Origin: Promethearchaeota archaeon
Lineage (GTDB): Archaea; Asgardarchaeota; Lokiarchaeia; Sigynarchaeales; SOKP01
Direction: 5' to 3'
NCBI GenBank assembly: GCA_014729315.1
Contig: WJKD01000079.1
Location: 1-7,619, forward strand
DNA length: 7,619 bases
In this document: one piece after another, positions 1-6,532 of the stretch
Layout: every line of letters starts with the position of its first letter
Numbering within the stretch: position 1 is the first letter of the stretch
Program-made: the position numbers and the translations under genes
The notes under the pieces: model-generated
Told to the model about the DNA's origin: nothing
Databases searched by the model: none
The model's input: only the letters and a program-made list of their open reading frames with translations

Positions 1-171
1 ATATCCGTTATAGGAAAGATCTACAGAGTACACTCCTTGACCAGCAAAACTTACTTTCCACATCTCAACGCCGTTAAAATTGGTGGTATTTAATACCCAA
101 AGTATCCCATCAAATGATTGAGTATCCTCAGTTCCTATTATTACATAATTTCCATCGTACGAGATAGTTTT
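1..171 (-). pseudogene. Beta-propeller (WD40/PQQ-like) fragment, 5' end missing
   Basis: On the minus strand one frame is open from 171 to the window edge (57 codons) and reads like a propeller blade: ISYDGNYVIIGTED, then a strand ILWVLNT, then FNGVEMWKVSF, then VYSVDLSYNGY. The SYDGNY and SYNGY segments lie 49 residues apart, which fits one blade period of an extracellular Asgard- or methanogen-style propeller. The frame is closed upstream by TGA at 172-174 and TAA at 178-180, and there is no ATG, GTG or TTG before the first blade, so signal peptide and start are missing. It is either a decayed or truncated gene, or a gene split by a frameshift or assembly error. The rest lies outside the window. 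The propeller reading is from pattern only. Confidence 0.5.
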
Positions 172-265
172 TCAGAATTACAAAATAAAATCAAAATAGA
201 GATTTTTAATATGGATAACTAATTGAGATACATAATCATTATTAATTTCTTTTTTACTAACTTTC

Positions 266-931
266 ATGAAAACTTCTGAAAAAATATTTTTCCTGTTAGT
301 TGTTGTCGGAACTCTCTGCCACATTATTTTTCTACCTTTCTATCCCGATTCTATAACGCTTATTATGAATTGGATTAGTATACCTTTTTATAGTGTGCTT
401 GGTTATCTCGGTTTGAAATTTTTCGAGCAAAAAGCAGGATTTCCCGACATGTTAGAAGAATCAATAACAAGAAAAGAACGCCTAGTATTTCCGATTATTT
501 TAGGGATAATATTTGGTATAGGCGCTATAATTTTTGACGTTCTTAATCCATTTAAAGTACCTCGTTTACCATTTCCTATTTCCATACCTTACTGGATTTT
601 TGTGGCTATCTTCGACGAGTTTTTCTGGCGTTTATTTCTACTTACTTTCTTGATTTGGTTATTTTCGTATAAAATACTAAAGGGAGAAAAGCATAACTTA
701 GTTTTTTGGATTATTATTTTCGCAGAAGCGGGATTATATATGTTGCTACAGATAAGTATGTTCCTTCAATTTGTTGGTTCATTGACTCCCATCTTGATAT
801 TTCAGATTATAATTGTAAGCGGTGGGTTCGTTATCGTGGCTTGTTATTGTTATAAAAAGGGAGGATTTTTAGCAGTATTAACCTTGAGATTAACACAATA
901 TCTACTTTACCATATCATATATGGAGCATAA
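266..931 (+). CDS. Polytopic membrane protein, CPBP (CAAX protease/Abi)-like with degenerate motifs
   Basis: A 221-residue integral membrane protein with about six hydrophobic segments (near residues 5-24, 33-52, 73-93, 109-134, 145-166 and 174-195). FDEFFWRLFLL at 116-126 resembles motif 1 of the CPBP family (EExxxR), with D117-E118 and R122 in place. The later motifs are weak: where FxxxH is expected there is Y158xxxQ162, and where HxxxN is expected there is R208xxxY212. Active family members are intramembrane glutamate-type proteases that cut prenylated CaaX proteins or bacteriocin leaders. Loss of the histidines suggests a non-catalytic or diverged member, or only a distant resemblance. 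ATG 266 is followed directly by a hydrophobic N-terminus, which supports the start. No Shine-Dalgarno is visible. The gene stands alone on the plus strand and converges with the surface-protein gene. Confidence 0.6.
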   Translation: MKTSEKIFFLLVVVGTLCHIIFLPFYPDSITLIMNWISIPFYSVLGYLGLKFFEQKAGFPDMLEESITRKERLVFPIILGIIFGIGAIIFDVLNPFKVPRLPFPISIPYWIFVAIFDEFFWRLFLLTFLIWLFSYKILKGEKHNLVFWIIIFAEAGLYMLLQISMFLQFVGSLTPILIFQIIIVSGGFVIVACYCYKKGGFLAVLTLRLTQYLLYHIIYGA

Positions 932-942
932 ATGTATTGAAC

Positions 943-948
943 TTTTTT
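943..948 (+). terminator. Short T-run after the CPBP-like gene
   Basis: Six T residues begin 12 bases after the TAA of the gene ending at 931, with no convincing GC hairpin before them. Archaeal termination commonly uses such U-rich tracts alone, so this is a plausible but weak terminator. Confidence 0.3.
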
Positions 949-1057
949 AAATTAGTTTAATTATTTATCTTATATTTATCTTAACTAATCCATATATCGA
1001 GAACTATATTCTTCGTTTACTTTAGCCTTCAATAATGAATTCTACTTTTAAATTATT

Positions 1058-1071
1058 AAAAAAAAGAAAAA
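1058..1071 (-). terminator. U-rich terminator of the surface-protein gene
   Basis: On the minus strand the bases read TTTTTCTTTTTTTT, starting about 12 bases past the TAA of the gene that ends at 1083. This is a typical hairpin-free archaeal U-tract terminator. Confidence 0.5.
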
Positions 1072-1082
1072 TTGGTTTGTAT

Positions 1083-2504
1083 TTATTTATACCGCTTTTT
1101 CAAAATAAAGATCGAGATTATTCCAATAGAAGCTAAAATTAATATTAGATTGTAGCCTGGAACTGCGGGAGTCGCCGAATCATCGTCATCGTCGTCGTCT
1201 CCACTTATAGTTGGCGAGAGAGAAGGAGCTGGTTTAAGTGCCATATCGTAATAGTTATAATACGAAGAATCTTCTTCTGGCATGTAAATAGTGGATAAAG
1301 CTGAATAGACCCAAAAGTTTTCATCCGGCATTGCCATAGTTCCGTATCCCCCCACCAAGACTCCTAAGTCCGTATCAGTATTGTACTGTTCCAGCTCTGA
1401 TTTAGGGATTCGTATCTCAAACATGCGATGATCAGTTTGATTGTGAGAACTATTACTAAATCCCCACGCAATTTCATAATTATTCAGCGAGGTGTAAGGA
1501 TATTTCAAGCCTGTTGCTGGAATTTCTTGTGAATAGTTATAACCTAACATAAAATCAAATATTGTATATTTGGTTTTAAAAGGATCGTCGTGCTTAGAAT
1601 AAATGCTAAACCTGATAATTCCGTTTTCGGTCATATTTCCAATTCCGTATTTAAATTCATCGTAATCAGAGGTGCTTTCGTTATTTAATTTTATAACTTG
1701 GTTGGGATCGTTTAGATTATACGTTGCGTTATCATACCAGACTGCCAGATTATGTTCTGAAATCGAAATATTATTTCTCGAGAGGATACGAAATTCTAAT
1801 AACTGTATCTCTTGTATAAAAAGTTCTGGGAATAAATTAAACCATTTTTTTACATCAATCTCAAAATCAATCCAGGTTACATATTGACTTGTTTGATTCT
1901 CAACAGAAGTTATATTAAACGATCCGTCTGAAGGAGCGTCATTAAAATTAGTGTAATCGCCTTCGCTCGAACCTTTGACGACATTATATTCATTATCGCT
2001 ATTAAAGTCTTCCCTGACTCCTCCAGCTGTGTAATCTTTAAAGAAACGGTATTCTTTATTTCTATCAACATCGTAAACTAACGATTCCATCCCGTTATTT
2101 CTAAAATCTTCCCATTCTGCTTCGCTTGAAAAGGTACTTTCATTCGTGTTCAAAAAAATACTTAACCATTCTCCTTCTTCATCATCAGTTTGATCGCTGC
2201 ATAAATCGAGCCCGATGTAAAGATTATCAAAATCTTCAGCAAGATACATATAATTATATCCATTTACATCTCCGTTAGCCTCGTCTACAGTCAAGTTGAA
2301 TTCGTCCTCGTATTGAGCAAGCGCCCACGCCGAATCGTTCAGAAATCCGTCAATCTCGAATATTTGAGAAATCTTAGGCTTATTCTCAGAGGTTTCTTGC
2401 GGTTTTTTGTAAATATTTTTAGTGATTGTATCGCAATTCCAACTCATTATTGTTGTATTGATAAGTAAAAAAGAAATGAATAGTGCGATACCAATTTTTT
2501 TCAA
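1083..2504 (-). CDS. Secreted cell-surface protein with CBM9/DOMON-like domains, poly-Asp stalk and C-terminal membrane anchor
   Basis: This 473-residue protein is built for the outer surface. Residues 1-20 form a signal peptide (MKKIGIALFISFLL). IFEIDGFLNDSAWALA at 48-63 is the classic opening of CBM9-like, DOMON-type beta-sandwich domains, followed by a strand NLYIGLDL at 94-101 and WIDFEIDVKKW at 211-221. A second similar unit seems to run from about 280 to 425, with HRMFEIRIPKSELE at 359-372. About eleven N-x-S/T sequons in the mature part (for example N121, N197, N245, N290, N355) suggest N-glycosylation. A seven-Asp stretch (436-442) leads to PGYNL, a transmembrane segment (about 452-468) and a KKRYK tail. 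CBM9-like domains bind sugars in enzymes, but no catalytic domain is present, so the ligand is unknown. The start is TTG at 2502-2504: the signal peptide begins exactly there and no in-frame ATG precedes it. AAGGGG lies about nine bases upstream as a possible ribosome site. Confidence 0.75.
   Translation of the reverse strand: MKKIGIALFISFLLINTTIMSWNCDTITKNIYKKPQETSENKPKISQIFEIDGFLNDSAWALAQYEDEFNLTVDEANGDVNGYNYMYLAEDFDNLYIGLDLCSDQTDDEEGEWLSIFLNTNESTFSSEAEWEDFRNNGMESLVYDVDRNKEYRFFKDYTAGGVREDFNSDNEYNVVKGSSEGDYTNFNDAPSDGSFNITSVENQTSQYVTWIDFEIDVKKWFNLFPELFIQEIQLLEFRILSRNNISISEHNLAVWYDNATYNLNDPNQVIKLNNESTSDYDEFKYGIGNMTENGIIRFSIYSKHDDPFKTKYTIFDFMLGYNYSQEIPATGLKYPYTSLNNYEIAWGFSNSSHNQTDHRMFEIRIPKSELEQYNTDTDLGVLVGGYGTMAMPDENFWVYSALSTIYMPEEDSSYYNYYDMALKPAPSLSPTISGDDDDDDDSATPAVPGYNLILILASIGIISIFILKKRYK
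1179..1199 (-). repeat. GAC/GAT codon repeat encoding seven Asp residues
   Basis: Seven consecutive Asp codons (GAC GAC GAC GAT GAC GAT GAT on the minus strand) lie just before the C-terminal anchor of the surface protein. The mixed codons argue for selection on the acidic stretch rather than fresh slippage. It may act as a charged spacer or bind divalent cations at the cell surface. Confidence 0.8.
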
Positions 2505-2539
2505 ATAAAATAACCCCTTGTTATAGATTTAAACTTGTA

Positions 2540-2549
2540 TCTATAAATA
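2540..2549 (-). promoter_or_regulatory. TATA box of the surface-protein gene
   Basis: The minus strand reads TATTTATAGA, 36 bases before the TTG start at 2504. With initiation about 25 bases after an archaeal TATA box, the leader would be about 12-14 bases and would include the AAGGGG element. The identical 10-mer stands at almost the same distance upstream of purD (6523-6532), which strengthens both calls. Confidence 0.5.
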
Positions 2550-2583
2550 CATATTAACACTTAAGACTTTACTCGTAAGTTCT

Positions 2584-2593
2584 ACAAATTTGT
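2584..2593. promoter_or_regulatory. 10-bp perfect palindrome in the divergent intergenic region
   Basis: ACAAATTTGT is a perfect palindrome placed roughly midway between the two candidate TATA boxes of the divergent genes at 2504 and 2675. Position and symmetry suit a dimeric regulator, but a 10-bp AT-rich palindrome can arise by chance in this composition. Confidence 0.2.
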
Positions 2594-2622
2594 CGGCTGA
2601 TAGGATAATATTTTTGATTATG

Positions 2623-2630
2623 TATAAAAA
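2623..2630 (+). promoter_or_regulatory. TATA-like box of the CxxC membrane-protein gene
   Basis: TATAAAAA lies 44 bases before the ATG at 2675, predicting a leader of about 20 bases. The surrounding DNA is AT-rich, so the exact box is uncertain. Confidence 0.35.
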
Positions 2631-2674
2631 TAAATAAAAAACTTAATGATATGTTAGAGTAATATATGTAACAG

Positions 2675-3304
2675 ATGGATAGAATAGATCCTTCCTTTGA
2701 GATCGACGGGATTGGTCGAGTGATCTGCAAGAACCATACTAAATACCTGCAATTTATAGATCCGGACAAGGATTATTTTCAAGACTTATACATGGAAAAA
2801 AAACTTACTTGTTTAGAATGCGGTCATTACGAAATTGACAATTGTTATTTCTCAAAATCCAGAATTGATACGATCGAACAGCAAAGAGAGAAACGCAAGC
2901 GATATAGGTGTAGAACATGCGGTAAGAAAATCGATCGCATGCTTTCCATTATCTATAAACTGTTTTGTAAGGAGTTTTACGATATTGAAATTCCTTTAAT
3001 ATGCTGCGAATGCTACGAGAAGATTGAAGCTAAGGAATTTAAACGATATTCGAAGCTTAAACTCGATGTCTTTCTGTTAAACATTGTTGCGTGTATATAT
3101 TTGTTGGGCTTATATTTCTATTTTATTGTCGTGCTCAATCTGCCTTTAATCGTCTACCTTGCCATATTGTTACCTGTTTCCATAGCGTTGATCCTCTTAA
3201 CTTTATACATCGTATACTTAAGTGCTAAAAGGATTAGATATGCGTTAAAAGGATTGAAGTATTACAAAAAGTATTTTCAGGATCAAGAAAAAAAGAAAGT
3301 ATGA
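2675..3304 (+). CDS. Membrane-anchored protein with several CxxC zinc-ribbon-like pairs, function unknown
   Basis: I do not recognise the family of this 209-residue protein. Its N-terminal half is rich in possible metal ligands: CKNH (C18, H21), CLEC (C46, C49), C57, CRTC (C79, C82) and CCEC (C110, C111, C113). CLECG and CRTCG have the look of zinc knuckles, 30 residues apart, so one or two zinc ribbons are likely. A basic stretch (REKRKRYR, 71-78) lies inside this part. Two hydrophobic helices follow (about 132-154 and 158-182), separated by a three-residue turn, and then a lysine-rich tail. The cysteine domain and tail probably both face the cytoplasm, making a hairpin-anchored zinc protein. 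ATG 2675 is the first start after an in-frame TAA at 2669-2671. No Shine-Dalgarno is visible. It diverges from the surface-protein gene and converges on the HAD gene with three bases between stop codons. Confidence 0.7.
   Translation: MDRIDPSFEIDGIGRVICKNHTKYLQFIDPDKDYFQDLYMEKKLTCLECGHYEIDNCYFSKSRIDTIEQQREKRKRYRCRTCGKKIDRMLSIIYKLFCKEFYDIEIPLICCECYEKIEAKEFKRYSKLKLDVFLLNIVACIYLLGLYFYFIVVLNLPLIVYLAILLPVSIALILLTLYIVYLSAKRIRYALKGLKYYKKYFQDQEKKKV
3286..3300 (-). terminator. U-rich tract for the HAD gene, inside the convergent gene
   Basis: The minus strand reads ACTTTCTTTTTTTCT just beyond the TAA of the HAD gene. It lies within the last codons of the plus-strand gene, whose Lys-rich end (EKKKV) is encoded by the same A-run. 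One stretch therefore seems to serve as both protein tail and opposing terminator. Confidence 0.4.
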
Positions 3305-3307
3305 ATC

Positions 3308-4423
3308 TTAACCGAGATTTCCCGCCCATCCCCGAACTTCCTTTCTCATTAGCTCTTGAGAGGAGATTATATTTTCCAGCTCGCTCTTAGATTTATCTTT
3401 CAAATCGGCAATAAAGGGAACGAATTCATAGTAAATAAAGTGCGATTTGCATTCTTTTGAGATTAAATCCTCGGGGATCTTCTTCGGATCATCAGAAAAA
3501 CTCGGATAAGTTTTTTCCCATTCTTCCAAGAAATTATTAATCTTGTTTTTATTTTCAAAGATGGGCAAAGCCCCTAAATTATTTGGAGTCGTTACTGCTA
3601 CATTTGCTCTCTTAAGTGAAAAACGATTTCCATTAAACGAAACTGCAATTCCCCCCTCGTCTTTCAATCTCTGGAGCATGTTAATATCAGTTATCGAATC
3701 GCCTAAAGCAATCATATCTATAATAGGGACATCGGTTCTATTTGATATGTCTTCAACAGCTAGCTCCTTTCTCCTTCCTCCTCGAACTTTGACCTGGTTC
3801 ATAACTTTTATATAGTCTGATTCTGAATTCTCTCGTTTCCAGAAGTACTTGTTTATGTCGTCAATAACGATGTCGAGATTTTTATCACTTTCCAGATATT
3901 TTTCAAAAATAGATCCAACCAGAACATCAATGGAAGCTCCAATATCGGTGAGCCCCTTTTTTAATTCGTCTATATGCAAATTTGTACAATAAACATGATC
4001 TTGAGGGATGTTTAGTTCTTTTGTAACATTATAAGCAAATTGGGTATAACTGGTTGAAATTACATACACATCCCAATCTTTATGTAGTAGAGCCATTAAT
4101 TCTTTGGAACCAGGTAGCAGTCCAAGATTACTTCTTGCTAATTCTATTAACTCTCTATCTGAAAAATAGGCTACGTAAAGCGGTGCCATCAAGCGAAGTG
4201 TGTCTCCGGGTTGATATTCGGGAATTCCTATTCTTTCTTTTATACCTGGCGTATCAATAAGGTAATCGTCGTAATTGGAAATCATGGTAAAGAACTCGCC
4301 CATATCGTACTTTTGCAAGTCCAAAACTTTTTCGCTCAATAATCTTCCGATCTCCGCAGCAAAATCTAACACGCTAATAGGACCTTCTAAATCCCAACAG
4401 CAAACTTTCTTTTTTTTAGTCAA
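3308..4423 (-). CDS. HAD-superfamily hydrolase, archaeal PSPase-like/EhaR-like
   Basis: A 371-residue soluble HAD phosphatase-like protein. Motif I is D11LEGP, so the usual second Asp of DxD is Glu13. Motif II is VISTSY (S123 or T124). Motif III is probably K219 in RGGRRKE. Motif IV is GDSITD at 241-246. AVSFNGN at 260-266 resembles the AxAFNAKP segment of phosphoserine-phosphatase relatives. The insert around residues 50-80 (YDDYL, then PGDTLRLMAPL) matches my memory of archaeal proteins annotated as energy-converting hydrogenase A subunit R. No hydrogenase gene is nearby, so the substrate is unknown. The start is TTG at 4421-4423: motif I begins ten residues later, no in-frame ATG lies between it and the upstream stop, and GGAAGGA sits about nine bases before it. 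The C-terminal 70 residues are charged and helical. It is transcribed in the same direction as the HEAT-repeat gene but 130 bases after it. Confidence 0.75.
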   Translation of the reverse strand: MTKKKKVCCWDLEGPISVLDFAAEIGRLLSEKVLDLQKYDMGEFFTMISNYDDYLIDTPGIKERIGIPEYQPGDTLRLMAPLYVAYFSDRELIELARSNLGLLPGSKELMALLHKDWDVYVISTSYTQFAYNVTKELNIPQDHVYCTNLHIDELKKGLTDIGASIDVLVGSIFEKYLESDKNLDIVIDDINKYFWKRENSESDYIKVMNQVKVRGGRRKELAVEDISNRTDVPIIDMIALGDSITDINMLQRLKDEGGIAVSFNGNRFSLKRANVAVTTPNNLGALPIFENKNKINNFLEEWEKTYPSFSDDPKKIPEDLISKECKSHFIYYEFVPFIADLKDKSKSELENIISSQELMRKEVRGWAGNLG

Positions 4424-4432
4424 ATTAAATAA

Positions 4433-4440
4433 TCCTTCCT
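4433..4440 (-). promoter_or_regulatory. Shine-Dalgarno-like site that decides the TTG start of the HAD gene
   Basis: The minus strand reads AGGAAGGA, about nine bases before the TTG at 4423. It is one of the few clear ribosome-binding sites in the window and supports the non-ATG start. Confidence 0.5.
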
Positions 4441-4474
4441 TCTTTTTAAGTGGCTTTTTAGATTAAAAACAGAA

Positions 4475-4482
4475 CTATATCG
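4475..4482 (-). promoter_or_regulatory. TATA-like box of the HAD gene
   Basis: The minus strand reads CGATATAG about 52 bases before the TTG start. It predicts a leader of about 25 bases that includes the ribosome site. The box is a weak match to the archaeal consensus. Confidence 0.25.
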
Positions 4483-4512
4483 TTAAATAATATTGTTATT
4501 AAGTACTTATTA

Positions 4513-4530
4513 TACAGAAAGAAAATATAT
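4513..4530 (-). terminator. U-rich tract after the HEAT-repeat gene
   Basis: The minus strand reads ATATATTTTCTTTCTGTA, starting 24 bases after the stop of the gene that ends at 4554. It is a plausible archaeal U-tract terminator, weaker than those at 1058 and 5123. Confidence 0.3.
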
Positions 4531-4553
4531 AGCAAGCTAAGATGGAAATATAT

Positions 4554-5036
4554 TTACATTTTCAAATGGAAAATATCCGATACCGATTTGTTCCTTTCTT
4601 TTTCTATTATTTCTCTCCAGTTTGGTAAAATTTTGTCGAATGCTTTTTCAGCTAAATCTTTAAGATCTTGATCTTCTGAATTGAGGAATCTACTTATTGG
4701 AGTTAATGCCCTCTTATCTTGAAGTTCCATGAGGCTTTCTATCATATAAGTAATCTTAAATTTATCCAGAGGTTCCTTTTTTATTTCTTTTTCTAGCCTT
4801 TCGATGATACGAATCGTAGCCCTTGGATCACCAATCTTTCCGAGCGCTTCAATAATTCTATTCACGACAGAGGGATCCTCTTCCTTCTGAAGTGCCCTAC
4901 AAAGCAAGTTAGTTGCTCGTGCGTCTTTTAAATGTCCTAATTGTAGCGCAGCTTCGGCACGTAAATGCCAATCCTCTTCATGAAACAATTCTTTGATGTA
5001 TTGATTCATTTTCTTATTCGTAGTCTTATGATCCAT
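4554..5036 (-). CDS. Small HEAT-repeat (PBS-lyase-type) protein
   Basis: A 160-residue, all-helical, soluble protein. Repeats of the PBS-lyase/HEAT type are plain: RAEAALQLGHLKDARAT (26-42), RIIEALGKIGDPRAT (60-74) and MIESLMELQDKRAL (98-111), each with the A/S-L-x-x-hydrophobic-x-D-x-R-A signature, and a fourth partial unit at about 113-136. Such repeats form a curved solenoid for protein-protein contact; there is no catalytic site. In the purD-to-HAD run it may be a scaffold, but no partner is indicated by sequence. The ATG at 5034-5036 has no Shine-Dalgarno; a TATA-like box about 26 bases upstream implies an almost leaderless message. It lies 124 bases after purD and 130 bases before the HAD gene, so co-transcription is possible but not shown. 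Confidence 0.8.
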   Translation of the reverse strand: MDHKTTNKKMNQYIKELFHEEDWHLRAEAALQLGHLKDARATNLLCRALQKEEDPSVVNRIIEALGKIGDPRATIRIIERLEKEIKKEPLDKFKITYMIESLMELQDKRALTPISRFLNSEDQDLKDLAEKAFDKILPNWREIIEKERNKSVSDIFHLKM

Positions 5037-5061
5037 AACAAATAATGTGTAGATGCGATTA

Positions 5062-5071
5062 AATTATAAGC
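5062..5071 (-). promoter_or_regulatory. TATA box of the HEAT-repeat gene
   Basis: The minus strand reads GCTTATAATT, ending 25 bases before the ATG at 5036. This spacing places initiation at or very near the start codon, which agrees with the absence of a Shine-Dalgarno. Confidence 0.4.
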
Positions 5072-5122
5072 TAATGATTATAAAATATAAAATCAAGGTT
5101 TAAACTCGTATTTTATAAGAAC

Positions 5123-5144
5123 AAAAAGAAAGAGAGAATAAAAT
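5123..5144 (-). terminator. Pyrimidine-rich terminator after purD
   Basis: About 17 bases beyond the purD stop, the minus strand runs through TTTATTCTCTCTTTCTTTTT. This long pyrimidine, U-rich tract without a hairpin suits archaeal termination and argues that purD and the HEAT-repeat gene are mostly separate units. Confidence 0.45.
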
Positions 5145-5160
5145 AGACTTATAGATGATT

Positions 5161-6486
5161 TTATTGTTCCTTCAGTAAGGAATTCATATGATCAATTCTT
5201 TTTTGAAGTAAATTTTTTGTTCCCACATCCTTTCGATGGAACAATTTCCCTTCGACACATTCCACACCTTGCTCAGCAATTCTTTCGGCGTTTTCCAAAG
5301 TATCTGCTACGCCTAATATACCCATCGCCCTTGACGTTGTCGTATAAATATCTGAACCTTCTCTATAAACCGAAGCGTAATAAAATTTAGCACCGACATT
5401 GTTCAATTTCTCCTTATCGATTATCACTTGCTGGTCCTTTCTCGGTGATATCGGATATCCTTCAGGGGCTAAATATTTACATACAGTTGCTTTTTTTTCA
5501 AAGCTCACATCTTCTGAAAGATTCCCGTTAATTATTCCCCAACAAATGTCTACAAAACTAGTATTTAAGATAGGTAAGATATTCATTGCCTCGGGATCTC
5601 CAAGGCGTGCGTTAAACTCTATAAGCTTGATTCCGTCAGCACATTTCATGAATTGTCCGTAAAGAAATCCTTTGTATTCCGTCCCAGTTTCCTTCTTGAT
5701 AGCTTCGACTACTTTTCGCATGTCGCGAAGAGATGTCTCTACATCTTTGTCGTCAATAAATGGCATCAAATGATCTTCCATTGAATAAGAACCCATTCCA
5801 CCGGTATTCGGTCCCTCATCGTCTTCGTACGCCCGTTTGTGATCCTGTACTAAGGGAGTTCCCACTACATTCTTCCCGTCAACAAATGTTTGTAATGTAA
5901 ATTCTTCCCCGTCAGCTTTCTCTTCAATCAAAAAGCGATCACCTCTCGAGATAAGTTCTTTGCAGTAATCAAGAATGTCGGATTTTGAGAATAAATGATC
6001 CCCATAGACTTTAACCCCCTTGCCACCGGTTAATCCATCAGGCTTTACGACTACGCGCTCTTCTCCCATTTCGTTAATATATTCTTCTAACCCTTCTATC
6101 GAGCGGAATTTTTTACTTTTCAAATTAGATTCAATGTTATATTTTTCGAGCAATTCTCTCATAAATACTTTTGAACCCTCAATTTGAGCAGCTTCTATTC
6201 CTGGTCCAACGCAAGGTATATTGCTCCTTTCTAAAGCATCTACAATACCAACTGTTAGAGGTGCTTCTGGACCAATAACGGCAAAATCTATACCTCTTTC
6301 TTTACAAAAGCCGATAATTTTTTTAAAGTCAGTTTCCGAATCAACTTTTATTCTTCCCTCACTGAGATCTTCTAATCCTGCGTTCTTAAAACTCATATAA
6401 GCGTATAATCTCGCACCACTTTTTACCAAAGCTTCGCCGATAACGTGTTCACGAGCCCCATGTCCCACAACAAGACAATTTACCAT
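5161..6486 (-). CDS. purD: Phosphoribosylamine--glycine ligase (GAR synthetase), PurD
   Basis: Catalyses ATP-dependent joining of glycine to 5-phosphoribosylamine, giving glycinamide ribonucleotide and ADP plus phosphate, the second step of de novo purine synthesis in the cytoplasm (EC 6.3.4.13). At 441 residues it has normal length. The ATP-grasp layout is intact: an N-domain with VGHGAREH (7-14) and IGPEAPL (71-77), the glycine-rich nucleotide loop KPDGLTGGKGVKV (148-160), EGPNTGGMG (224-232), the metal-binding EFNARLGDPEA (290-300), and YLAPEGYP (338-345) opening the C-domain. VGHGAREH together with YMSFKNAGL resembles archaeal rather than bacterial PurD. The ATG at 6484-6486 gives MVNCLVVGHG, the expected N-terminus. 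No other purine gene is in the window, so it is detached from a pur cluster here. A TATA box lies 36 bases upstream. I see no truncation or missing key residue. Confidence 0.97.
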   Translation of the reverse strand: MVNCLVVGHGAREHVIGEALVKSGARLYAYMSFKNAGLEDLSEGRIKVDSETDFKKIIGFCKERGIDFAVIGPEAPLTVGIVDALERSNIPCVGPGIEAAQIEGSKVFMRELLEKYNIESNLKSKKFRSIEGLEEYINEMGEERVVVKPDGLTGGKGVKVYGDHLFSKSDILDYCKELISRGDRFLIEEKADGEEFTLQTFVDGKNVVGTPLVQDHKRAYEDDEGPNTGGMGSYSMEDHLMPFIDDKDVETSLRDMRKVVEAIKKETGTEYKGFLYGQFMKCADGIKLIEFNARLGDPEAMNILPILNTSFVDICWGIINGNLSEDVSFEKKATVCKYLAPEGYPISPRKDQQVIIDKEKLNNVGAKFYYASVYREGSDIYTTTSRAMGILGVADTLENAERIAEQGVECVEGKLFHRKDVGTKNLLQKRIDHMNSLLKEQ

Positions 6487-6522
6487 TTTTATTCAACTAA
6501 ATTGGTCATTCTCAATTAATTT

Positions 6523-6532
6523 TCTATAAATA
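6523..6532 (-). promoter_or_regulatory. TATA box of purD
   Basis: The minus strand reads TATTTATAGA, 36 bases before the ATG at 6486, predicting a leader of about 13 bases. The same 10-mer at the same distance precedes the surface-protein gene (2540-2549). Confidence 0.5.

Noticed and set aside
178..267. Minus-strand 29-codon frame starting at an ATG (MKVSKKEI...)
   Set aside because: It is short and AT-driven, ends at TAA 178-180, shows no propeller-like residues, and so does not supply the missing N-terminus of the fragment at 1-171.
951..989. Inverted repeat ATTAGTT / AACTAAT with a 25-base loop after the CPBP-like gene
   Set aside because: Seven AT-rich pairs with a long loop are weak and expected by chance here; not called as a terminator hairpin.
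1672..1887. Plus-strand open frame of 71 codons inside the surface-protein gene
   Set aside because: It lies wholly opposite a gene with clear domains and signal peptide, and shows no motif of its own.
5399..5662. Plus-strand open frame of 87 codons opposite purD
   Set aside because: It is antisense to conserved PurD motifs and its translation has no recognisable family features.
4554..6486. purD, HEAT-repeat and HAD genes as one functional operon
   Set aside because: Gaps of 124 and 130 bases, separate TATA-like boxes and a U-rich tract after purD argue against a tight operon; same direction alone is not enough.
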